A stretch of DNA of 64,000 nt, taken from assembly GCA_023548195.1 (NCBI GenBank), contig JAJHZJ010000419.1, forward strand, positions 3,984,273 to 4,048,272, read 5' to 3'. The number at the start of each line of letters is the position of its first letter. Position 1 is the stretch's first letter. The position numbers were made by a program, and so were the translations under genes. Positions 33,031-42,291 of the stretch are shown piece after piece. Source of the DNA: Bettongia penicillata ogilbyi. Its lineage: Eukaryota; Chordata; Mammalia; Diprotodontia; Potoroidae. Under the pieces are notes generated by a model, which worked only from the letters and a program-made list of their open reading frames with translations, did no database searches and had not been told where the DNA came from.

Positions 33031-34330
33031 GGATACTGGCGCCTCAAAATTCAAGGGCAAGAGATTTAAGACCTGCCTTGAATGAATTTGACCCAAACTT
33101 TCTTTCAGCCAAAGACAAGGTTTGTTAGAACATTGATTGTGGTGGGCAAGATTTTAAGACTCAGTAATGTTTGTGACCTTTGTATTAACAAGTAGGCCAG
33201 ACTGAATCTGAGCGTTGCCAGACTAAGAATTCTGCGCACTTTAATGGAGGCAAGAAGGATCTTTTATGCAGAAGACCATGGGAACAGAGAAGGGGGTCTA
33301 GATGAAATTAGGAGTGAGGTCAGGGGCAGACAATGAGGGCTATGGGAAACAAAGGTAGGAATTCTGTTTCCACCAGATTAAAGCTCCTCCTAGCTTTGAG
33401 TGACAGCAGAATGCAAATCATAGGTGACTGGTCCTAATCAGAGAGCAGAACCAGGCTTCTGATCAGGTAAAAGGTCAGAAGCTTGTACCCATGCTTGATT
33501 GAGCTGTTTGAGGAGAAACCTGTCAGGGGGGAGAACATGAAGTGGGAAGTTCAGGAAGTCGCATCTAGCCAAGGGGGGAAATGCGAATTGGAAACAGAAT
33601 AAAAAGTGTTGTATTTCTTTGAGCAAATGTACTCTCCATTTGAGAGGGACCCATTCCCGAGGGATGTAGCGATGTAGAAAAATTGACTAAAATAAAATAA
33701 CTTTTCCTGGCTTCACAAGGATTAATGTTCTTTGTTTAGAATGAACATATTTCTCACAATGGCCACAATGAAAGGGTTAACTGGAAAGGGTGAAATGCCC
33801 CGGGCAAATACTGGGGACTTGGGCTACTTGGGAAAGTCCAGAGGCTTTTCCTTTTTGGGGCCCAAATACCAAAGACAGGATTCCCCTCATTAGAAGCTTT
33901 ATAAAGGCTCATCCCCTTCTTTTCCTTTCCCTTAGATCTATGTAAACAACTGCTGGGGAAAAGTACTCCAGCAGTGTATGCCCTGTGAGCCAGCTCAATT
34001 TCCCTGCTGACCTTTTCATATGCAAATTAGCTACTCATAGTCTTAGATCTTTTACTGGTTTGGAATGTGCTAACCAGATCTGATAAGGTCAGTCCACACT
34101 TTCTATTGTCTCTTTACTTGCCTCTAAAGACCTGTAAATTTACTGAAGTCTAAAAGGGGCACACTCGTATTATTTTGCCTTATCTGTTCTTTTTTTGAGT
34201 CAAATAGGACTATTTATTGTTCCTCAATCTTACCCGATCCTTTCTCCTCTCCTTACATTCTTAAACAGTATCTTATTATACCAGGAAAGATTTCTCTCCT
34301 ACAGTTCTAACTCCACCCCCAACTCCACCT
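33031..34330. other. Unassigned 1.3 kb with LTR-like composition
   Basis: Relatively G-rich with 'gaataaaaagtgttgtattt' (poly(A)-signal-like) near 33597. It may be an old retroviral LTR but no terminal repeats or paired copy are visible. Confidence 0.3.
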
Positions 34331-34334
34331 GCTG

Positions 34335-34460
34335 AAATCTTACCCTTCCTGTAATCTCTAATTGAGTACTAGAAGCCCTTCCTTGACTACCACCTCTCCT
34401 TTACCAACCCCCTCAGAAGTTATGTCTTCCATTTTGAATTGTTTTGACCATTTGTTATAT
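34335..34460 (+). mobile_element. Possible L2 fragment
   Basis: 'gaagcccttccttgactacc' resembles the L2 'gaagcctttcctga' box. Weak. Confidence 0.35.
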
Positions 34461-34484
34461 TTCTATATAATGATGTTTATTTTT

Positions 34485-36750
34485 TCTTTTTTCCCTTAAA
34501 CATTTTTTTCCAGTTCCATGTAAAGACAGTTTTCAACATTCATTTTTGCAAAGTTTGAGTTTTCAAATTTTTCTCCTTCCCTCTCAACCCCTACCCATAC
34601 CCAAGAGTGAGAGCAATCTGATATAAGTTATACATGTACAATCACGTTAAACATATTTCCATGTTAGTCATGTAGTGAAAGAAGAATCAGAACAAAAATG
34701 AAAAAATATGAGAAAGAAAAAACAAAAAAAAATGAAAGCAGTATTCTTTGACCTGTATTCAGACTCCATAGTTCTTTCAGAATTGTCTTAGATCATATGA
34801 CTGAGAAGAGCTAAGTCTCTCATAGTTAATCATTGTATAATGTTGCTGTGTACAATGTTCTCCTGGTTCTGCTCACTTTGCTCAAGATCATTTCATGTAA
34901 GTCTTTCCAGGTTTTTCTGAAACCCACCTGCTCATCATTTCTTTTTAGTATAATAGTATTCCATTACATTCATTCACTATAATTTGTTCAGCCATTCCTC
35001 AACTGAGGAACATTCCCCTAGTTGCCAATTCTTTACCACCACCAAAAAGAGCTGCTATAAATATTTTTGTACATACGAGTCCTTTCCCCTTTCTTATTAT
35101 CTCTTTGGGATACAGACCTATTGGTATTGCTGGATCAAATGGTAGGCACAGTTTTATAGTTCTTTGAACATAGTTCCAAGTTGCTCTCTAGAGTGGTTGG
35201 ATAATTCACAACTCCAACAATGCACTAGTGTTCCAATTTTGTCACATCTTCTCCAACATTTATTGTTTTCCTTTTCTGTCATATTAGTCAATTTGATAGG
35301 TGTAACGTGTTACCTCAGAGTTGCTTTAATTTGGATTTCTCTAATCAGTAGTGATTTAGAGCATTTTTTCATCTGATTATAGATAGCTTTAATTTATTCC
35401 TCTGAAAATTGCCTGTTCATGCCCTTTGACCATTCACCATTTGGGGAATGGTTTATATTCTTATAAATTTTACTCAGTTCTCTATATATTTTAGAAATGA
35501 GGCTTTAAAGAAATACTGGCTGTAAAACTTGTTTTCCTGTGTCCTGCTTTCCTTCTAATCTTGGTTATATTGGTTTTGTTTGTGCAAAAACTTTTTAACC
35601 ATATCTCTCTTTTCTAAAACGTTATTCAACTCCTTAACTTTTTTCTTGTTTATTTTGTACTTATTTTTATCTAGTTCTGAAAAGCGGAGGTTGAGGTCCT
35701 CCACTATGATAGTTTTACTCTCTATTTCTTCCTGTAACTCCCTCAACTTCTCTTTTAAGAATTTAGATGTTGTACCACTTGATGCATGTATATTTAACAT
35801 TGATATTACTTCATTCTCTATGGTACCTTTTAGCAAGATGTAAATTCCTTCCTTATCTTTTTCAATTATATCCATTTTTGCTTTTGATTTGTCTGAGATA
35901 AGGATTGCTTCCCCTGATTTTTTTTTTACTTCAGTTGACATATTCTACTCCACCCTTTAACTCTATTCTATGTGCGTCTCTCTGCTTCCAGTATGTTTCT
36001 TGTAAACACAATATTGGAAGACTCTGATTTTTAATCCACTCAGCTATCCACTTCCATTTTATGGCAGAGTTCATTCTATTCACATTCACAGTTATGATTG
36101 CTAACTGTGTACTTCCCTCCATCCTATTTTTTATCTGTTTATACTTTTTCTCTCTCCTTTCACCCTGTTTTTCCTCACCATAGTTTTGCTTCTGATCACC
36201 CCATCTCTTCTATCAGCCTCCTACTCCCACTTCTCTTTCCCTCTTTCCCTCCTAATTCTGTATAGGGCAAGTTAAATTTCTATACCCAACTGAGTGTGTG
36301 TGCAATTTCCTCTTTGAGTGAAATCTGATGAGAATAAGGTTCAGATAATATTCACCCTTTCCCTTCTTTTCATCTACTGTAATAGGTCTTTTGTGCTTCT
36401 TCATGTGATGTAATTCACTGTATTCTACCTCTCCCTTTCCTCTTCTCCCAGTACAATAATTTTATACTCCTTAATTGTTTTATAACATCACATTAAAATC
36501 AACTTATATGCATACTACTTTCTCTGTATTGTTCTTCTAGTTACCCAAATAGAGATACAGTTCTTAAGAGTTACAAATATCATCTTCCCATGTAGGGAAA
36601 ATAGATTAGATCTTATTGGATAACATGCTCTCAACTCCACCCTTGCAATTTTTATCTTTTTATGTTTGTCTTTAGTCTTCTATTTGAAGATTAAAATATC
36701 TGATCAGCTCGGTCTTTTCATCAAAAAGTTTGAAAGTCCCCTAGTTCTTT
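34485..36750 (-). mobile_element. L1 with truncated endonuclease fused to its 3' end
   Basis: Minus-strand order: end of ORF1 (36745, 'gaaagtcccctag' on +), a long inter-ORF spacer (36600-36130), ORF2 start with the first part of the endonuclease (36122-35560), then directly the ORF2 C-terminus/3' UTR (35550-34485) ending in an A-rich tail. The rest of the endonuclease and the whole reverse transcriptase are deleted. The 5' end is truncated in ORF1. Confidence 0.85.
35555..36122 (-). pseudogene. L1 ORF2 endonuclease N-terminal fragment
   Basis: Two adjacent frames (35931-36122 and 35555-35941, joined by a frameshift near 35935) carry the APE-type endonuclease start. ITVNVNRMNS keeps the conserved metal-site Asn region, LCLQETYW keeps the catalytic Glu, and EDLNLRFSELD keeps the D-x-N motif. 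In LNIHASSG the conserved Tyr (LNIYAP in L1) is His. The SDH catalytic end is absent because of the deletion. In an intact L1 this domain nicks target DNA; here it cannot. Confidence 0.85.
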
Positions 36751-36774
36751 CCTTTTTTTTTCCTACCACATATC

Positions 36775-38190
36775 TCCCCCTATTTATTTATTTTAGTTTT
36801 CAACATTCACTGCCACAAGATTTTGAGTTTCAAATTTACTCCCCATCCTTTCTCTCCCCCCAACCCATGATGGCATGCATTCTGATTACCCCTTCCCACA
36901 ATCTGCCCTCCCTTCTATCAACCTCACATTCTTATCCCCTTTCCCTTCTATTTTCCTATAGGATAATATAGATTTCTATACCCCAATGCCTGTGTATCTT
37001 ATTTCCCAGCTGCATGTAAAAACAAGTTTTAACTTTTTTTTAAACTTTGAATTTCAGATTCTCTCCTTTCCTCCCTCCCCACTCACCCTCACTGAGAGGG
37101 CAAGAAATTCAATATAGATTATACATGTGTAGTCATGCAAAACACTTCCATAACAGTCAGGTTGTCAAAGACTAACTATATCTCCCTCCCTCCTTCTACT
37201 ACTCCAATTCCAATTTTTAATTTAATTAAAATTTAATTTTAATTTAATTCCAATTTTCTTCAGTTTTCTTTTGTACCTCCTTTTCCATTTGACCAATTCT
37301 GCTTTTAAAGGAGCTAGGTTTTTTTGGTGATTTTTCCCCCATTTTGCCAATTGTACTTTTAAAAGACTTCTTTTCTTTAGTTTGTTTTTGTGCTTCCTTT
37401 TCCAAGGTGTTGACTCTTTTTTCATAATTCTTCTTCATAACTCTCATTTCTCTTTCCATTTTTTCTTCTATCTCTCTTAGTTTATTGTTAAGATCCCTTC
37501 TGAACTTTTATAAGAGAACTTTTTGGACTTACGACTAATTCATATTTCCCTTTGAGGTTTCCCATATAGGTATTTTGACATTGTTGTCTTCTTTGAGTTT
37601 GTGTTTTGATCTTCCCAGTTGCCATAGTAGCTTTCCACTTTCAGAGTTCTCTTTTTTTTCTCACTCATTTCCAGTCAATTTCATGGCTTTTAAAGTTGAA
37701 CTCTTTCCCTGAGGCATAGGAAACAAATTCCCAAACTTCTTATTCTAAGGGCCAGGGTCCTGGTCACTGGTTTTCCTTGCCAGGTCCTCAGGTGCTTGTT
37801 ACTTGCCCATTGTGCTGGGGGTGACCTGGCATAGTTGTGCCTGTTGTGTTGTAGTTCCTAGGCTTGGAGTTTGCCTTCTGTGCTGATGCTAGCATGCTGA
37901 GCCAAACCTTGGTTTTTGATCTGTGCTGTGGTTAAGAGCTTCCTGTTGACTTGTCTGGACACCATCTGGGCTGGGTTCCCCTTTTAGCCAGGTGAAACAA
38001 TCCATTCCTGAAGTCTTTTTAAAGACTTTTATCTTAAGCTGGAAAATTGTTTCATTCCATCTTTTTGTGAGTTTTGTTGCTCTAGAATCTGTTGAGAGGT
38101 TTGATATAACATTACTTCTGAGGGAAAATTGGGAGAGTTCAGGCAATTTTCTGTCTTCTCTCTTCCATCTTGGCTCTGTCCCACCAATGA
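36775..38190 (-). mobile_element. HAL1-type element with internal deletion
   Basis: Minus-strand order: 5' start at about 38187 ('agccaagatggaagagagaa'), leader to about 37465, ORF1 N-terminal coiled coil (37459-37222), then an abrupt jump to the HAL1 3' end (37195-36775), which parallels 5040-5430. It ends with 'taaaataaataaatag', and the truncated L1 starts about 25 bases further on. Confidence 0.75.
37222..37459 (-). pseudogene. HAL1/L1 ORF1 coiled-coil fragment
   Basis: Open for 71 residues: MEREMRVMKKNYEKRVNTLE and RIGQMEKEVQKKTEENWN. Lys/Glu-rich heptads with conserved QMEKEVQK, matching 3660-3700 in the 3-kb element. RRM and C-terminal domains are missing. Confidence 0.75.
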
Positions 38191-39630
38191 TAATGTTATT
38201 ATTTCATCATAGTTATTTTTGACTTATTCTCCTTTCTTGATTATAATGTCCTGAATTCAATGATAATGCTCTTTTCACATTCATACTCTCTCCTTCCTCT
38301 CAAACATAGTAAATTCATTTTTTTTGTTTGAATTGTTTGTTCATTTGAAGGATGCAAATTATTTTAGGACACATAAATATCATTTATAATTAATTACATA
38401 ATTAACTCTTTAAAGTAATGAGCCAGAAGCTTTAATGTTTTACATTGCTACAAAGTGCCTAACTTGCATCCATCATGAAGGCAAGATTTGGTAATCTGTA
38501 TACAAAAATAAGCAAAATCATATATCTTTATTTATAAATAGTTTCAGCTAATAATTATCAAAGTGCCTTATGAGAAACTATCAAAAGCTCAGAAAGCCTG
38601 GATAAATATTGTCAATAAATCATGACTTCAATACATGTCATGAAAAAGTCTTGAATCCTATTTTAGCTCTTTTAAATAAAGGAATAATTAATGTGACATC
38701 TGGCATTAAAGAATGACAGACCTGTCTGTGCCCAAAAAAGTGTAAGAGTTTCCTTTCCCATATGGAATTTCTGTTTTGCTTCTTAGAAATTGTCTGAAAA
38801 TCAGCATATATCTAGATTTTACTGTGTATTAATTTATGGTTCATTTGTGCCTAATGGCTGCAAATCCCTGATTTTTAACATGAAAGAACTAAATGAATGT
38901 ATTCCATTTGCAGAGATTTTGATAAGATTTACCTCAATATTTCAATGTTCGAGAAATCTAAATGACTTTCAAAGTCTAGCATATTTTAAAATTCAAAGAA
39001 AAACAAACCCACAATATAAACATCAGTCTGACTACCTAATATGAAAACTATACAGGAGAGAAACTAATAGATATCAAAACAGCTAATCTACATTAATGAT
39101 AACACAACCAGCTCTCTTGTTCCCCTATCCCCAAGAATTATTAATATTTTCATGACACTTTTAGGACAAATCATTAAATTCTCAGGGGTTCTAAAGAATA
39201 AATCCCAGTTACTACTTTTAGTTCAATGTCCTATAGTTGTCATCTGAAAAAAATTACTTCTCAACATGGAAAAGCAAAACAAATCCCCAACATGTCAGCC
39301 ATTCCTTTTCTGTAGTAGCAGTGCATAATGGATCCCTCTGCTATTGTTCATGGAAATTCATTCCACAGTCAGGGGTAAATCATAGGATTAATGTTCTCTA
39401 TGGAGCTATGTATCCATCATAGCAATTTAACTGGTGTCCATTTTAACATTTAGAAAAGATGGAGCTTGGATACCTCCCTTGATTTAATATTGAAGGGAGA
39501 TTTCATTAATTTTCTTTTTCCTGTTATTTATATCTTGTTTTTATTTCCCTCCCTCACATTTCCAACTATCTCCTTCTCCATTCCCTATTCAGATAGCAAA
39601 GGATAAAAAAGAAAAAAAAAATCAGTAAAA
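38191..39630. other. Unassigned sequence, 1.4 kb
   Basis: AT-rich, no recognised repeat, one of the longest repeat-free stretches here. Open frames at 38790-39044 and 39237-39422 show no recognisable domains. Confidence 0.4.
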
Positions 39631-39634
39631 TTAT

Positions 39635-39790
39635 CGTTGTTTGTCCTTCCTTGTAGAAGAGGATCAGTGACCTTAGAGGTGATGTTTTGACTTGCCATGA
39701 ATTGGATCTAAGTGAGGCACTATTGTATAAAGTTGTTAGACTCACTTTTTCCTCCAGAACTGTTAAAGACAAAAGACAAAACAATAGTTC
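39635..39790 (+). mobile_element. 'tgtttgtccttc' SINE family (WSINE-like), opposite orientation
   Basis: 'cgttgtttgtccttccttgt', 'agaggatcagtgaccttaga', 'cttgccatgaattggatcta', 'actttttcctccagaactgt'. This is the diagnostic end of the family, truncated downstream. Confidence 0.65.
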
Positions 39791-40284
39791 AGACAACTGG
39801 GAATGAACAGTGGCCACACCCAAGTTAAAACTATCTCAGCTGACTGGCTAAACTAGCTTTAGAGTAACCCACTGGAAAAAAAAATGTTTTCTTATTATAT
39901 TAATAACTAGTTTTATGTATGGAACCCACTTCCCCTCATTGAAAGCCCAGTCATTCAAGGATATTTCTAACTTTGCCCAAAGGCTTTACCCCATCCAGAC
40001 CACCTGTGAATTCTACCCCATATGTTCTACTCATGTAGGACTGGGGTAGGGAATAGATCCTTTGTATAAGTTACCCTAGGCAGGAGTGGTCTGGCTTCAG
40101 AAATCTCTTTGTCCAAGAGTAATATCATCAGAGTCATACTGCCCAGTCCTTCATTATAACATTCATTCTCTCATTCATTGTTAACCAATCAGAGGTGATT
40201 TCACCCATCAGGGACAACTCCCTTTCCATAGGTATTTAGATATTCAAGTGGCCTCCATGATATTCACTCAATGGGTGTTAGCAC

Positions 40285-40525
40285 CCTCTAAGTGAGTACC
40301 TGAGAAGGCCAGCATAAAATGACCAAGGTCTCCCATTGAATCCAGGACCATCTCAAGTCATCCTGATGAATAACTGGTCTGTAGAACAAGATGACTCAGG
40401 AGGAGAAAGTGAGGCTGGTGACCTTGCATGGGCCCCTCTCACTCAAAATGAAGTCAAGTGCAAGTTATATCATCATTTCTCTGATGTCATTGTCTTCTCC
40501 AAAAACAAAGGATAAACACAGACTG
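40285..40525 (-). mobile_element. 'tgtttgtccttc' SINE family (WSINE-like), copy 2
   Basis: 'gtgagtacctgagaaggcca', 'tcaagtcatcctgatgaata', 'ggtgaccttgcatgggcccc', 'acaaaggataaacacaga'. Same left boundary as copy 3. Confidence 0.75.
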
Positions 40526-40627
40526 TTTGTAGACAGAGCTGCCTGAGTGGAGATCCAGCTCATCCTTTTCCTTGTGTTTCCCTCTCCCTTTCTTTTGGGA
40601 TTTTGGAGTTTACTGGCTAGATGTCAT

Positions 40628-40660
40628 TCCTTCCTTCCTTCCTTCCTTCCTTCCTTCCAT
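40628..40660. repeat. (TTCC)n microsatellite, about 8 units
   Basis: 'ccttccttccttccttcctt' within the LTR candidate. Confidence 0.95.
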
Positions 40661-40864
40661 CCTTGCTTCTATTTCCCAAAACCTTAAAACCCAATGGACT
40701 CTGAAGCCTATGGGGTGGACAATAATAGGTCTCTGCCCAAGGTCCACTTAATGGCTGGCTTAGAGTGATTATCACTAGTAACAGTTTCTGTTGATTTATT
40801 TATTTTTCTTTTGTTCATATAAAGGTCCATTCCCTGACTACTTCTTAAGGAGGCCTATTCACTC

Positions 40865-41108
40865 CCTCTAAGTGAGTACCTGAGAAGGCCAGCCTAAAAA
40901 GGTGAAAGTCTCCCATTGCATCTCCCTGGGCCATCTCCAGTCATCCTGATGAATATCTGGTCACTGGACCCAGGTGGCTCAGGAGGAGAGAGTAAGGTTA
41001 GTGACCTTGCAGAGTTCTCCATCACTCAAAACAAAGTCAAGTGCAAGTAATGTCATCATTTCTCTGATGTCATGGTCTTCAAAAATGAAGGACAAACACA
41101 GACAGACA
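40865..41108 (-). mobile_element. 'tgtttgtccttc' SINE family (WSINE-like), copy 3
   Basis: 'gtgagtacctgagaaggcca', 'tccagtcatcctgatgaata', 'tagtgaccttgcagagttct', 'aaaaatgaaggacaaacaca'. It lies 580 bp from copy 2 in the same orientation. Confidence 0.75.
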
Positions 41109-41330
41109 GGCCTCCAAGAGGGGCCTCTGGTTAAAAGAGAAACCACTGACATAAATTTATTGATTATTTGCTATCCATAATTTACAAATTGATTATTATT
41201 AACCCAGAAACTATGTCTCTCAGACTTTTCATTCATCTCACCACAGGCCTCAGACCCATTAGAGAGGTAGGAGGTATTTACCCCAAGCTTGGGAAAATTT
41301 CCTATGGTAGAAGGAACTGATGAGAACAAT

Positions 41331-42290
41331 TTGTTCTAACAGGCATGAAGATAATTGAAGCAGGTAACATGAAGCCCTTAGAGTTCTTTACTTCAGATAT
41401 TGAAGTAAAGTTAATCAACATATCAAAAAGTACAATAGTATATTCAGTGTCATATACCCACTGTCCCCGACTTTTGAAAAGAATAAAGGGAGATTCCTTT
41501 CCATAAGTTCTTCAAGTCTAAATTTTGTCATTATAATTAAATACTGTTCAACTTCTATTTTTTCTGTGTATATTTTTTTGTTTTGTTTTCATCTTTTCCA
41601 TTTACATTGTTGTAGTCATTGTGTACATTGTTTTTTTGGCAAAAGGAATATTATTAAAGTAAGGGATTATCTCTTCCATTTAAACATCGTGCTATAACCT
41701 ATATGTAATAAAACATAGCATTTAAATAAGTACACTAACAATTTATTCTCCCCTCTACCCACCAAAAAGATAATTTTGCTTATAATAGAAACAGACTATT
41801 TCCTGTTTCAATACAAGTCAAAGGAAGAAAATATTAGCTTGAATTCAGAGAGAACACCTTGTATTTTCTATGTGCAAAATACTGAGTAATACATCTAAAA
41901 AGCTTTTCATTTTTCAAATGGTCAGAGTCATATAACTTCAGACATTGCTGAGTTATTATGGTGAAAAATGGAAGGAAACGACAGGTTTCTATATGGATTT
42001 TACCTTTGAAACATAGTGAAACTGTAGAGAGGTATGCAATTGGAGCAAAATACACTCAAGAAGACTAAGTGTGCTGACCTTTGGAGGTAAAAGAAATGTA
42101 GAAATGAAGACTTATAAATTGCCACAAAATGAAAGACTAGTCAGTGGGAAATACCAGGTGAAAGCAAATAAATGCACTGGTGTTAGACTTATTCTCCTCT
42201 ATCCTCTACCCCAATGGAAGCTTTTGAAGTTTTTTCTGATGTGTCAGAAAATATGAAGGCTATGTTTCTTATTCAAATTTTTATATTTGC
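41331..42290. other. Unassigned sequence, 0.96 kb
   Basis: AT-rich, no recognised repeat; some T-rich patches near 41560-41640. Confidence 0.4.
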
Positions 42291-42291
42291 T

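Larger units (their letters stand above)
39880..41330 (+). mobile_element. Candidate endogenous retrovirus LTR, carrying two SINEs
   Basis: 39880-40284 has 'ttaaccaatcagaggtgatt' (CCAAT box) and 'taggtatttagatattcaag' (TATA-like) spaced as in an LTR promoter. After a SINE it continues as 40526-40864, and after another as 41109-41330 ('aacccagaaactatgtctct'). No coding domains seen. Proposed as one LTR-type unit interrupted twice; boundaries are approximate. Confidence 0.45.

Noticed and set aside
33015..33060. 'tactggcgcctcaaaattca' as a retroviral primer-binding site
   Set aside because: Only the first six or seven bases look like a lysine-tRNA primer site; the rest does not match and no flanking LTR is evident.
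34466..38205. AT-rich flanking similarity as a firm target-site duplication of the whole HAL1+L1 block
   Set aside because: Needs gaps and is low complexity; kept only as a possibility in the finding.
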